In this document: one piece after another, positions 24,313-32,442 of the stretch
Numbering within the stretch: position 1 is the first letter of the stretch
How the letters are laid out: each line of letters opens with the position of its first letter
Source: Sphaerisporangium corydalis
GTDB taxonomy: Bacteria; Actinomycetota; Actinomycetes; Streptosporangiales; Streptosporangiaceae
Direction of reading: 5' to 3'
Length of the DNA stretch: 64,000 nucleotides
Assembly: GCF_025506355.1 (NCBI RefSeq)
Contig: NZ_JANZYP010000012.1
Coordinates: 1 to 64,000 of the forward strand
The notes under the pieces: generated by a model
Database searches by the model: none
Seen by the model: the letters and a program-made list of their open reading frames with translations, nothing else
Told to the model about the DNA's origin: nothing
Translations under genes and position numbers: made by a program

Positions 24313-25773
24313 ATGGGACAAGAAGTGGCCAAGGAGAGGTTCTCCGAGGCGGAGTACGGGCGCTTCGGGGAGCGCCTGAAGGACTCCCTCCTGGCCCTGC
24401 GCGAGCTGCTCGCCAGGCCGGGGTTCGGCGCGGGGCCCGCGACGGTCGGCGCCGAGCTGGAACTGTTCCTGATCGACGAGGACGGCCGCCCGCTGCGCCG
24501 CAACAAGGAGGTCCGCGAGGCCGCCGGGGACGGCCGCGTGGTGCTGGAGCTGGGCAGCTTCAACCTGGAGGTCAACCTGACCCCGCTGCCCCTGGCCGGA
24601 CGGCCCTTCACGGCCATCGAGGCCGAGGCGCGGGACATGATGGGCGCCGTGGACGAGGCGGCCCGTTCGTGCGGCGGCCGGGTGGTGCCCATCGGCATCC
24701 TGCCCACGCTCACCGAGTTCGACTTCACGCGCGACTCCATGAGCGACGAGACCCGCTACCGCGCGCTCAGCCGGGGGATGCGGCGGGTGCGCGCCGAGCC
24801 GTTCCGCGTGCGGATCGACGGCCTCGAACGCCTCGACCTGGAGGTGGAGGACGTCATCCTGGAGAGCGCCAACACCTCCTGGCAGGTCCACCTGCGCACC
24901 CCGCCCGCCTCCTTCGCGGGCGTCTACAACGCGGCACAGCTCGCCATCGGCCCGGTGCTCGCGGCCAGCGGCAACTCCCCGTCCTTCCTCGGCCGCGACC
25001 TGTGGGAGGAGACCCGCATCGCGCTGTTCGAGGCCTCGGCCGACGACCGCGACGCCGAACGCCCCTGGCGGGTGGACGGCCGGGTGAGCTTCGGCTCGGG
25101 CTGGGTGGACGGCGGCGCGGGCGAGCTGTTCGAGCAGAGCGTGCGCGAGTACGAGCCGGTCATGCCGGTGATGGACGAGGAGGACCCGCTGGCGGTCGTC
25201 CGGGCCGGCGGCGTGCCCGGCCTGGCGGAACTACGCCTCCACCAGGGCACGGTGTGGCAGTGGAACCGGCCGGTGTACGACCCGGCGGGCGGCGGCCACC
25301 TGCGCGTCGAGCTCCGCGCCCTGCCGGCCGGGCCCACCTGCGCCGACATGGCGGCCAACGCCGCGTTCCTGCTCGGCCTGGTCCTGGCGACCGCCGCCGA
25401 CTCCGGCTGGATCGGCGGGTTCCCCTTCGCCGACGCCTACCGCAACTTCTACCGAGCCGCCCGCAGCGGGCTCGACGCCCCGCTCGCCTGGCCCGGCCGC
25501 GACGGGCCCGTCCCGGCCGCCGAGCTGGTCCTCGACCTGCTGCCGGTGGCCGCCGAGGGCCTGGCGTCGGCCGGGGTCGAGCCGGACGAGACGTCCCGGC
25601 TGCTGGACATCGTCGGCGAACGCGTCCGGCTGCGCCGCACGGGCGCGGCCTGGCAGCGCGAGGCGCTGGCCGCGCTGGAGGACCGGCCGGGCGCGCGGGG
25701 GGCCATGCTCGCCCGCTACCGCGACCTGGCCTTCACCGGGGACCCCGTCCACACCTGGCCGGGGCTGGTGTGA
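24313..25773 (+). CDS. Glutamate-cysteine ligase (GCS2) family carboxylate-amine ligase
   Basis: A 486-residue ATP-dependent ligase of the GCS2/YbdK superfamily. Key features: VGAELELFLIDEDG (Glu metal ligands, about residues 46-60), LELGSFNLEVNLTP, RVVPIGILPTLTEFDF, the SWQVHLRTP strand with substrate-binding His and an Arg/His-containing C-terminal half (LRVELRALPAGPTCADM). Members ligate a carboxylate to an amine, and EgtA and mycobacterial homologues make gamma-glutamylcysteine. The exact substrates cannot be read here. ATG at 24313 follows a purine-rich AGGAG-like stretch. It probably forms a transcription unit with the oxidoreductase, although no functional link is known. Confidence 0.8.
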   Translation: MGQEVAKERFSEAEYGRFGERLKDSLLALRELLARPGFGAGPATVGAELELFLIDEDGRPLRRNKEVREAAGDGRVVLELGSFNLEVNLTPLPLAGRPFTAIEAEARDMMGAVDEAARSCGGRVVPIGILPTLTEFDFTRDSMSDETRYRALSRGMRRVRAEPFRVRIDGLERLDLEVEDVILESANTSWQVHLRTPPASFAGVYNAAQLAIGPVLAASGNSPSFLGRDLWEETRIALFEASADDRDAERPWRVDGRVSFGSGWVDGGAGELFEQSVREYEPVMPVMDEEDPLAVVRAGGVPGLAELRLHQGTVWQWNRPVYDPAGGGHLRVELRALPAGPTCADMAANAAFLLGLVLATAADSGWIGGFPFADAYRNFYRAARSGLDAPLAWPGRDGPVPAAELVLDLLPVAAEGLASAGVEPDETSRLLDIVGERVRLRRTGAAWQREALAALEDRPGARGAMLARYRDLAFTGDPVHTWPGLV

Positions 25774-25815
25774 CATGGCGGTGCGGGCCGCGCCCGTGAC
25801 CGGCCCGCCGGTGGG

Positions 25816-26661
25816 CTACTGGTGGTCGGGGTCGACTCCGGTGAGGGAGCTGCCGTAGCTCAGCGCGACGAGCTGGGCCACGGCGCTGTGCGCTCCGAGC
25901 GGCTCGGCGCACCCCGCGCCGACCGACTCCGCCGCCTTCGTGATCTTGGCGCCGTCGATCTCGGGGCCGATGAGGAACGGGGCCAGGGCCAGGCGGGAGG
26001 CGCCGATGTTGCGCAGCCGCTGGGCGGCGTCCCCGACGCCGGGCGAGGCGTCGAGCGAGGCCGCCACGACGGGAAGCGTGAGCCGGGCGGCCAGCAGGAC
26101 CACCGTCGCGTCCGCCGCCCGTACGGCCTCCTGGCCGCCGACGGTGGCCACGATGATCCCGTCCACCGGGGCGGCGATGTTGAACAGGCGCATGCGGTCC
26201 GCGCGGGCCAGGCCGCTCTCGGACAGCTTGACGTGCAGCGCCTCGGCGAGCAGCGGATGCGGGCCGAGCGGGTCGGCGATGGTCGTCAGGACGTCGCACT
26301 CGGCGACGGCCTCACGGATGGCGCGGTACACCTGCTGGTGCGGTCCGGTGACCAGGGGCACCACGATGGCGGCCGGCGACTCCTTGGGCCGGTCGGCGGC
26401 GCATTCGAGGAGCATCTCGGCCAGGCTGGTCTTGGCGTCGCCCAAGTGGATCAGGCGTACGTCGAGTTGCGGATGGTCGATGCTGACAATGGTCTTTACG
26501 GCCGCGGCGACATCCCCGCCGGTGCCCGGCGTGGCCAGGACGAGCGCGGGCGCGTCCGGCGGCAACTGCGCGGGCACCGGGCGCCGATGCCTGCCGGAGC
26601 TGGTCCGGAACGAGCGTTCGCGGACCGGTAGCTCCTGTGGAGCGTGATGACCATCGTTCAC
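25816..26661 (-). CDS. CbiX/sirohydrochlorin-chelatase-like protein lacking the first active-site histidine
   Basis: A roughly 281-residue protein with the two-domain CbiX-like fold. Domain 1 starts PALVLATPGTGGD, where true chelatases have A-H-G-S/T-R; the histidine is replaced. The second landmark, PLVTGPHQQVYRAI, keeps a histidine like the metal-binding His of CbiK/CbiX. Domain 2 (GIIVATVGGQEAVRAAD) is also a degenerate repeat. Many actinobacteria have such 'chelatase-like' proteins without known activity. No siroheme or cobalamin gene is nearby. The start is uncertain: GTG at 26661 is favoured because the upstream frame is Ser-rich, but no good ribosome-binding site is visible. Confidence 0.6.
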   Translation of the reverse strand: MNDGHHAPQELPVRERSFRTSSGRHRRPVPAQLPPDAPALVLATPGTGGDVAAAVKTIVSIDHPQLDVRLIHLGDAKTSLAEMLLECAADRPKESPAAIVVPLVTGPHQQVYRAIREAVAECDVLTTIADPLGPHPLLAEALHVKLSESGLARADRMRLFNIAAPVDGIIVATVGGQEAVRAADATVVLLAARLTLPVVAASLDASPGVGDAAQRLRNIGASRLALAPFLIGPEIDGAKITKAAESVGAGCAEPLGAHSAVAQLVALSYGSSLTGVDPDHQ

Positions 26662-26965
26662 ATCGGCGGATTTTACGGGGTATGAGGCAAAAGTTAAGTC
26701 TGATTCGGGGGGACTCGCGGACGGAGACCGATCTGCGCCCCGTGACATCACTGACAAATCAGGGCCCGATCCGCTGCGTATCATCAACGTTCCGTAATCG
26801 TTCGAGATCATGGCGGGGGTGCGGGGCCGGTCCGGCGTGGCGTGCCGTGTCCGGTCGCTGACACATTGGCGGGCCCGGGTCCGGAAAGTTTTTTCGATCC
26901 GCGTGTCACCGGGCCGGACGTCTTCGGGCATGCGGCAGGATCATCCGACGATCTGAAAGCATCGA
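26662..26965. other. Gene-free spacer without convincing features
   Basis: The spacer between the CbiX-like gene and the repeat at the methyltransferase gene's 3' end is less GC-rich near 26662-26760, as expected for a promoter of the leftward CbiX-like gene. No clear hairpin, small gene with ribosome-binding site or known RNA was recognised. Confidence 0.4.
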
Positions 26966-27043
26966 GGGACGGTCAGGCGTCCTCGTGTCCGGGGACGGTC
27001 AGGCGTCCTCGTGTCCGGGGACGGTCAGGCGTCCTTGCGTCCG
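26966..27043. repeat. 26-bp tandem repeat spanning the methyltransferase stop codon
   Basis: GGGACGGTCAGGCGTCC begins at 26966, 26992 and 27018, a 26-bp period. On the minus strand each copy contains GACGCCTGA, the last two codons and stop of the SAM-dependent methyltransferase. The first in-frame stop ends the protein and the other copies are non-coding duplicates. Confidence 0.85.
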
Positions 27044-27849
27044 ATGCCGCCGACGGACCAGATCGCGTCGGGGTCGGCGGTCTGCTCGCCGGGGTCGGGG
27101 CGCCACATCGGGATGTACACGAGACCCGGCTCGACGAGCGTCAGGCCCTCGAAGGCCGGCTCGATCTCGGCCTTGGTGCGGAGCTGCTCGCGCCGGGTCC
27201 CGGTGACGATCCCGTCGTCCTGGTACATGGCGGCGAGCTTGGCGGTGACCTCGGGGCGCAGGTCGGAGACGCTGTGGGCGATGGTTATGTAACTGCCGGG
27301 GGCGATGGCGTCGCGGAAGCCCCGGACGATGCCGGCCATGAGCTCGTCGTCGGAGATGACGGCGAGCGTGAAGGAGAACAGGATGCCCACAGGCCGGTCG
27401 AGATCGATCAGTTTGGTCAGGCGGGGATGCTTGAGGAGTTCGTCCGGGTAGCGCAGGTCGCCCTCGATGACCGAGGTGTACTTGTCGTCCTCCAGCAGCG
27501 CCTGGGCGTGCACGACGACCACCGGATCGTTGTCGACGTAGGCCACGTGGGAGCCGGGCGCCGCCGCTTGGGCGATCTCGTGGACGTTGCCCTGCGTGGG
27601 CAGGCCGCAGCCGAGGTCGATGAACTGCCGGATGCCGGCGCCGGCCATGTAGCGCACCGCGCGGGACAGGAAGCGGCGGCCTTCGTGGCACATCATCGTG
27701 AGTTCGGGGGCGAGGTCGAGCGCCCGTCGCGCGGCTTCCCGGTCGGCGGCGAAGTTGTCCTTGCCACCGACGAAGTAGTCCGTGATCCGGGCCTCGTTGG
27801 GGACGTTCGGGTCGAAACCGAGACGCTCTAGCCTGGAGTACACCGTCAT
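27025..27849 (-). CDS. SAM-dependent methyltransferase of the DUF574 (Methyltransf_19) family
   Basis: A 274-residue protein of an actinobacteria-specific methyltransferase family of unknown substrate. Characteristic segments are the N-terminal PNEARITDYFVGGKDNFAADREAARR, the SAM-binding FIDLGCGLPTQGNVHEIAQ (about 75-93), AYVDNDPVVVVHAQALL, SFTLAVISDDELMAGIVRGFRDAIAPGSYITIAH and the C-terminal VEPGLVYIPMWRP. Length is typical. ATG at 27849 is preceded by a G-run (GGGGGGATC) as ribosome-binding site. It stands apart from the ATPase gene on the same strand; such genes often neighbour DUF397/DUF5753 regulators, as here. Confidence 0.85.
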   Translation of the reverse strand: MTVYSRLERLGFDPNVPNEARITDYFVGGKDNFAADREAARRALDLAPELTMMCHEGRRFLSRAVRYMAGAGIRQFIDLGCGLPTQGNVHEIAQAAAPGSHVAYVDNDPVVVVHAQALLEDDKYTSVIEGDLRYPDELLKHPRLTKLIDLDRPVGILFSFTLAVISDDELMAGIVRGFRDAIAPGSYITIAHSVSDLRPEVTAKLAAMYQDDGIVTGTRREQLRTKAEIEPAFEGLTLVEPGLVYIPMWRPDPGEQTADPDAIWSVGGIGRKDA

Positions 27850-27996
27850 GATCCCCCCATTCTGCCGGATGCCGATGGTAGCGCTGGGTAGGAGGCGATA
27901 TCCGTTTTTCCGGAAAGGACGGCATCGAAACATGTCAAAGGGATCGACGGCGGAGGCCGCGCGCCGATTTGTGTGTAGCGTCCCTTTAGTAGCAGA

Positions 27997-28578
27997 TTAG
28001 TAGCAGATCTCCAGGTGTCTGGCGGGACGAGGGTGGTTGTCGGGGAGGGCGAAGCCCGCCCAGACGGCCTTGCCGGGGGCGCCCAGCGGCGCCCAGCCCC
28101 AGCGGTGGCTGATGCCGGCGACGACCTGCAGGCCGCGTCCGCCCTCTGATCCGAAATCGGGATCGCGCGGCGTCGGGCACTCGTCACTGGGATCGGTGAC
28201 CACGCACATCAGGGACTGGTCGGTGAGCGCCAATATGATCTTGACGGGACGGCCGGAGAACACCGCCGCCCGGCTGCTGAGCCCGTGCCGCAACGCGTTG
28301 ATGACCAGCTCGCCGATGACCAGCTCGGCGTCATCCAGCAGTTCGGCCAGTCCCCAGCCGCTCAGCGTGCTCTTGGTGAAGGAGCGCGCGGTCCGCGCGG
28401 CGTAAGGGTCGTGCCGGAGCTCGCACAAAGCGAGCTGGAGCCTTTCGGGGTTCTCGCCGTACGCGACCGACCACGGACCGGCAGGGGAGAGGACGTGGTC
28501 GAGAGCCGCCAGCCATCCCTCCCACCTGTCGTCCCCCACCTGCGTGGGTTTGGTCCGTTGAGTCCTGTACCCAGTCAT
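27997..28578 (-). CDS. Anti-sigma-type ATP-binding regulator (HATPase_c_2, AbaA-like)
   Basis: A 193-residue RsbW-like GHKL ATPase. The N-box is ELVIGELVINALRHG (about 95-109) and the G1/G2 region is VVTDPSDECPTP...FGSEGGRGLQVV, followed by the typical end GAPGKAVWAGFALP. Such proteins bind or phosphorylate anti-anti-sigma partners and, in WhiJ/AbaA-type loci of streptomycetes, accompany a DUF397 protein and a DUF5753 HTH regulator, both present on the other side of the promoter. An N-terminal extension of about 60 residues (RWEGWLAALDHVLSPAGPW) is more than the minimal domain. The start ATG has only a weak AGGG; a short overlapping ORF from 28633 with a better ribosome-binding site runs into it. 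Confidence 0.8.
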   Translation of the reverse strand: MTGYRTQRTKPTQVGDDRWEGWLAALDHVLSPAGPWSVAYGENPERLQLALCELRHDPYAARTARSFTKSTLSGWGLAELLDDAELVIGELVINALRHGLSSRAAVFSGRPVKIILALTDQSLMCVVTDPSDECPTPRDPDFGSEGGRGLQVVAGISHRWGWAPLGAPGKAVWAGFALPDNHPRPARHLEICY

Positions 28579-28651
28579 AGGCGAGCCCTGTGAGTTTGGT
28601 CGTTCTCAGCATGAAGTTGCCGTGCTTAGTCATAGTGCTCCCCTTTGGTGT

Positions 28652-28679
28652 GCAGGTGCAAGTACCGATGCACGTGCAA
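28652..28679. promoter_or_regulatory. Direct-repeat operator candidate at the first WhiJ-like locus
   Basis: GCAGGTGCAA (28652-28661) and GCACGTGCAA (28670-28679) are direct repeats 18 bp apart; the second contains the palindrome TGCACGTGCA. They lie between the leftward ATPase gene and the rightward DUF397/HTH genes. A related GTGCAC core occurs in the inverted repeat at the second locus (34107-34135). Confidence 0.5.
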
Positions 28680-28804
28680 ACGCACAGAGGTATGCTGACG
28701 CTTGAGGTTGGAACCACCCTTCTGGGTGCCCTCGTAGCAGTGAGGGGCCTGCGTAGACGGATGTCAGGGTTCGTCGGGTTTTCGGGGAAATGTAAAGAGG
28801 CGAG

Positions 28805-29041
28805 ATGGACGAGATCTGCAACGGCACGGCCGCGTCCGAGATCCCGGGGGTCTCGTGGCGCAAGAGCGCCTACAGCAACCCGAGCGGGAACTGCGTCGAG
28901 GTCGCCACCCTCCCGCAGGGGGACATCGCCGTGCGCAACTCGCGGCACCCCGCCGGGCCGGCACTGGTTTACAGCCGGGGTGAAATGGCGGCGTTCATCC
29001 TGGCCGCCAAGAACGGCGAGTTCGATGACCTGGCCTTTTAG
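28805..29041 (+). CDS. DUF397 small protein (BldB/WhiJ-locus type)
   Basis: A 78-residue DUF397 protein. The family core is clear: VSWRKSAYSNPSGNCVEVATLPQGDIAVRNSRHPAGPALVYSRGEMAAFILAAKNGEFDDL, in which the N-x-x-G-N-C-V-E-V motif and the C-terminal helix ending GEFD are diagnostic. DUF397 proteins pair with DUF5753 HTH regulators and probably modulate them in development and antibiotic control in streptomycetes. ATG at 28805 follows AGAGGCGAG. The HTH gene starts 141 bp downstream on the same strand. Confidence 0.88.
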   Translation: MDEICNGTAASEIPGVSWRKSAYSNPSGNCVEVATLPQGDIAVRNSRHPAGPALVYSRGEMAAFILAAKNGEFDDLAF

Positions 29042-29182
29042 CAGGTTTCCGCAGCTACAGAGTGTGGAAAATCGTAGCCTAAGGGTGATGTTGGGGTATA
29101 TCCGGATTAGTTCGGCGGGGGTATCGTGAACTTCTCTGTGACCGCGAGAAGTGAGACGACACCGCTGTTCTAAGGACAGGAC

Positions 29183-30088
29183 ATGATCACAGCCCGAGCC
29201 GAAGGGGACGAGACCCCTCTCAACATGATGGCTCGGGAGCGCGGCAGCTCGACGGTCCTCCGCATCCTGCTCGGATCCCAGCTGCGCCGCCTCCGAGAGA
29301 ACCGCGGCATCACCCTCGAGGTGGCCGGTCACTCCATCAGGGCCTCCCACTCCAAGATCAGCCGTATGGAGCTGGGCAGGGTCAGCTTCCGCGCACGCGA
29401 CGTGGGCGACCTGCTCACCCTGTACGGGGTCACCGAGGAGAGCGAGCGCGACTCGCTGCTGTCCCTGGTCGCGCAGGCCAACCGGCCCGGCTGGTGGCAC
29501 AACTACGACGACATCCTGCCGAACTGGTTCGAGGCCTACGTCGGGCTCGAAGAGGCGGCCAGCCGCATCCGCTGCTACGAGGTCCAGTTCATCCCCGGCC
29601 TCCTGCAGACCGAGGCCTACGCCCGCTCTGTCGTCCTGCTCGGCCACCCCGACGGCACCGAGGAGGAGATCCAGCGGCGGGTCGACCTCCGGATGGCCCG
29701 CCAGAAGCTCCTCGGCCGGTCCGGCGCCCCGCACCTGTGGGCCGTCATCGACGAAGCCGCCCTCCGCCGCCCCCAGGGCGGCGTCGAGGTGATGCGCGAG
29801 CAGATCAGCCACCTCATCGACATCGTGGCGTCCGCCAACGTCACCGTCCAGGTCATGCCGTTCAGCGCCGGCGGCCACGCCGCGGCGGGCGGCCCGTTCA
29901 GCATCCTGCGCTTCTCCGAGCGCGACCTGCCCGACGTGGTCTACCTCGAACAGCTCACCAGCGCCATCTACCTGGACAAACGCGACGACCTCGACCGCTA
30001 CCAGGCCGTCATGGAACGCCTCTGCATCGACGCCGTCCCCGTCTCAGACACCAAGAAAGCCCTAACCAAAATCCTGAACGAACTCTGA
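29183..30088 (+). CDS. HTH regulator with DUF5753 domain (WhiJ-like)
   Basis: A 301-residue DNA-binding protein. The Xre-type HTH is at about 35-95 (SQLRRLRENRGITLEVAGHSIRASHSKISRMELGRVSFRARDVGDLL), and the C-terminal DUF5753 domain shows YEVQFIPGLLQTEAYARSVV, RMARQKLL, HLWAVIDEAALRRP and VTVQVMPFSAGGHAAAGGPFSILRF. Members regulate the adjacent DUF397 gene and developmental genes, though targets are mostly unknown. ATG at 29183 follows AGGACAGGAC. The long spacer from the DUF397 gene (29042-29182) may hold its own promoter. Confidence 0.87.
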   Translation: MITARAEGDETPLNMMARERGSSTVLRILLGSQLRRLRENRGITLEVAGHSIRASHSKISRMELGRVSFRARDVGDLLTLYGVTEESERDSLLSLVAQANRPGWWHNYDDILPNWFEAYVGLEEAASRIRCYEVQFIPGLLQTEAYARSVVLLGHPDGTEEEIQRRVDLRMARQKLLGRSGAPHLWAVIDEAALRRPQGGVEVMREQISHLIDIVASANVTVQVMPFSAGGHAAAGGPFSILRFSERDLPDVVYLEQLTSAIYLDKRDDLDRYQAVMERLCIDAVPVSDTKKALTKILNEL

Positions 30089-30275
30089 CCCCCCTTCACT
30101 CCACCTGGCACCCACCTGCTGGGGCCTTTTCACCCACTGCCCTGGGTCGCCCATAAGGCGCCGACGCGGTGGGACGGTGTACGGCGAATTCGGCGCCTCG
30201 TACGGCGGCTGACCAGTATCCGGTCTGCTGAGCATCCTCCGGGTTGTTAAGGGCGTGGTTGCTGGGGAGATGAGT

Positions 30276-30347
30276 GAGGAAAGGCACCGGCTTCGATTGG
30301 CCCACCCGTTAAAGCGGTGCCGTGGGAACCGAGTCCTGCCCACCCAG
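30276..30347 (+). repeat. Hairpin-containing 72-bp repeat, copy 1
   Basis: This copy matches the inverse complement of 30729-30800 at 66 of 72 positions, and weaker similarity extends about 25-30 bp upstream. Inside it, GGCACCG (30283-30289) pairs with CGGTGCC (30315-30321), a perfect 7-bp stem. No protein is convincingly encoded, so it may be a mobile hairpin repeat or a structured RNA. Confidence 0.7.
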
Positions 30348-30728
30348 CCTTCGCAACCCACCCCCGCCCACCCAGGCACGCGCAACCCACCCCCGCCCGC
30401 CCAGCCGAACCTTCGGACTAAACGCCCTCCCCGGCCGGGTGGAGCCGAGCGGACGGTGACCGGTCGGCCGCCGCACAGGGCGCCGACCTCGCCGTCCCCC
30501 CTCTCACCGTGCCGGCGCCAATTCCTACAAACCCATCGGCCGTAGGAACTCGCACAAGCCTGGCCCCGGTAGATGAGGAGGGGCGGCTCGTCGGCCCCTA
30601 TTACGTGGGTTCAAGGGGGATCTCGTCCAGCGGGAGGGTGAGCAGCGTGTACGCCTTGGCGGCGGGGTGGCGACGACCCCTGAGGGATCGGCCCATCCTC
30701 TCGGCCGGCCGGTGGCGGGTCCCGAGTC
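30348..30728. other. Gene-free segment between the inverted hairpin repeats
   Basis: The segment contains a short 29-bp-period direct repeat (CGCAACCCACCCCCGCC near 30352 and 30381). No ORF with a ribosome-binding site and actinobacterial codon pattern, transposase remnant or RNA gene was recognised. The two flanking inverted repeats make it resemble a short non-autonomous element. Confidence 0.4.
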
Positions 30729-30800
30729 CTGGGTGGGCAGCACTCGGTTCCCACGCCACCGCTTCAACGGGTGGGCCAAATGAAGCCGGTGCCTTCCCTC
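30729..30800 (-). repeat. Hairpin-containing 72-bp repeat, copy 2 (inverted)
   Basis: Read on the minus strand from 30800, this copy has six mismatches to copy 1. Its stem is GGCACCG/CGGTGGC (one mismatch), but the flanking CTTC/GAAG pair is intact here where copy 1 has CTTC/TAAAG, so the pairing potential is kept despite base changes. Confidence 0.7.
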
Positions 30801-31029
30801 AAGCTCCCAAGACCACGCCCTCAAGGCCTCGAAGTACGTGCAGTGCATCGGAAACCGGAATGCGTGTACCAGGACCGTGATGCGCACCGGCGCCGGGATG
30901 CGGGCACCGGTACCTGGAGGGGTGGGGTCAGCACCCCTGGAAGAGCGGTGCAGCCGTGACTGCCGTCCACGCCCCCCGCCGACAGGATTGGACCTTGTAA
31001 ATCAAGATCCGAATCCTGAAGGCGGAACC
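30801..31029. promoter_or_regulatory. Leader region of the serine hydrolase gene
   Basis: Contains the 10-bp palindrome CCGGCGCCGG (30887-30896) and a stem AGGGGTG/CACCCCT (30918-30924 and 30932-30938). The AT-richer stretch at about 30993-31015 and GAAGG just before the GTG are the likely start-proximal signals. No defined promoter is assigned. Confidence 0.35.
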
Positions 31030-32184
31030 GTGTACCAGCAGAAGTCCTCCCGACTGCTCGCGACCGTGGTCGCCGGCGCGCTCGCCCTGGCCACCGTGAC
31101 CTCGGCCGTCGCGGCCCCGGCCCTCGCTGTCGCCGAAACCCGGAGCCCGCACACAGGTTCGCTCCAGAAACAACTCGACCGGCTCACGCACGCGGACGGA
31201 CTGCCAGGCGCCCTCGCCCACGTCCGGTACCCGGACGGCAGGACCGTGACCCTCGTCTCCGGCACCGCCCGGCGCGGCAGCGGACGCGAGATGGTCGGCC
31301 CCGACGCCAGGTTCCGGATCGGCAGCCTCACCAAGCCGATCTTGGCGACTACCGTGATGAGGCTGGTGGAGCGGGACAAGATCGACCTGAATGCGTACGT
31401 CGACCGGTATCTGCCCGGTGTCCTCCGAGGCGAGGGTCCGGGCGAGGCGATCGACGGACGGAAGATCACCATCCGGGACCTGCTCCAGCAGACGAGCGGG
31501 CTACCTGAGTACGTCGACGCGGTCGACTGGTCCAAGCTCCCGCAGGACTACCTGAAGCTCGCACTGAACCGCAAGCCCACCCCCATCGGTCACTTCGCCT
31601 ACGCCAACACCAACTACCTGGTGCTCGGGATGATCGTGAAAGCCGTGACCGGCCATGACTTCCGCGAGGTGAGCCGGGACCTGGTCCTCAAGCCGCTGGG
31701 GATGCGGGACACCTACTGGCCCGCCAAGGGCGAGACCGGCGTGCGCGGCCCGCACGCGCACACGTACGGAGTGCACCCTGCGAACCCCAAGGCCGGGGTC
31801 GTCGACCTGACCCGCCTGCCCGGGTACGAGTTCGGCGCCAGCGGCGGTCTGGTCTCCACGCCCGAGGACCTCAACCGGTTCTGGCGGGGCGTGTTCACCG
31901 CCGGGCCGCCGTCCCGCGATTCCTTCCGAGCCATGATCGGCCATCTCGTGCCGATCACCAGTCCCGGCTGGCCCTCGGAGGCCAAGTACGGGTTCGGCAT
32001 CGCCCGCGCCCGTCTGAGCTGCGGCCTGGCCTGGTTCCACGGCGGCGACGTACCCGGCGTGTCCGCCATCAGCGGCCGCGTCCGCACCGGCCGCCAGGCC
32101 ACCGTCTACACCACGGGCTCCACCGATACGGCCAAGCAGCGAGCCGACCTCATAGCCACCTTCGAGACCGCCCTCTGCAAGTAA
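31030..32184 (+). CDS. Exported serine hydrolase, beta-lactamase/D-Ala-D-Ala carboxypeptidase family
   Basis: A 384-residue exported penicillin-recognising enzyme (class C beta-lactamase fold). Signal peptide residues 1-35 (VAGALALATVTSAVAAPALAVA). The active-site serine is in IGSLTKPIL (S-x-x-K, about residue 100), the second motif is YANTNYLVLG (Y-x-N) and the third WFHGGDVPG (H-x-G type). The domain matches DD-peptidases and esterases rather than true resistance enzymes. GTG at 31030 follows GAAGGCGG, and the longer frame begins in non-conserved Arg-rich sequence. No cell-wall gene is adjacent. Confidence 0.87.
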   Translation: MYQQKSSRLLATVVAGALALATVTSAVAAPALAVAETRSPHTGSLQKQLDRLTHADGLPGALAHVRYPDGRTVTLVSGTARRGSGREMVGPDARFRIGSLTKPILATTVMRLVERDKIDLNAYVDRYLPGVLRGEGPGEAIDGRKITIRDLLQQTSGLPEYVDAVDWSKLPQDYLKLALNRKPTPIGHFAYANTNYLVLGMIVKAVTGHDFREVSRDLVLKPLGMRDTYWPAKGETGVRGPHAHTYGVHPANPKAGVVDLTRLPGYEFGASGGLVSTPEDLNRFWRGVFTAGPPSRDSFRAMIGHLVPITSPGWPSEAKYGFGIARARLSCGLAWFHGGDVPGVSAISGRVRTGRQATVYTTGSTDTAKQRADLIATFETALCK

Positions 32185-32406
32185 CCCGCACCACTTCTCC
32201 CCGAGCAGGCCACCGGTTTCCACGCGCACGCCGAAGCGAATTCGACCCGCGTAGAACATTGGACGATCACCAGGAGCGTCCTCCGGCCCTGCTCGGGGCC
32301 TTTCAATTCGCCCAGTGGCGGGCCGGGACACCTACACCACGTCAAACAGTCGTTCTCCTGTCCTCGACCAGGACTCCGAGGGATGGCGGGCCCTCCGGCA
32401 TGTTGC

Positions 32407-32436
32407 TTTACACCGGTCGCAGACCCCGAGTACGCT
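32407..32436 (+). promoter_or_regulatory. Promoter for a probable leaderless transcript
   Basis: TTTACA at 32407-32412 and TACGCT at 32431-32436 are separated by 18 bp, and the GTG of the next gene lies six bases after the -10. The absence of a ribosome-binding site fits a leaderless mRNA starting at or near the GTG, common in actinobacteria. Confidence 0.5.
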
Positions 32437-32442
32437 GCGGCC

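Noticed and set aside
20523-24740. 1405-codon leftward frame opposite the indolepyruvate oxidoreductase
   Set aside because: The length alone is striking, but the sense gene has cofactor motifs and a Fe-S type cluster; the antisense frame has none and no good start.
26966-27043. CRISPR array
   Set aside because: The 26-bp repeats are contiguous with no spacers and overlap a stop codon; no cas genes.
28285-28593. Rightward frame opposite the anti-sigma ATPase
   Set aside because: Antisense to the conserved N-box and G-box region; no start signal or domain.
30255-30545. Small ORFs in the hairpin repeat region (also 30525-30887, minus)
   Set aside because: Similar peptide stretches (LAHPLKR.RGNRVLPTQ) are explained by the shared 72-bp DNA repeat; no ribosome-binding sites or conservation beyond it.
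30729-30800. Insertion sequence ends
   Set aside because: The inverted repeats are only 380 bp apart with no transposase, no visible target duplication and internal stems, so an IS is not supported.
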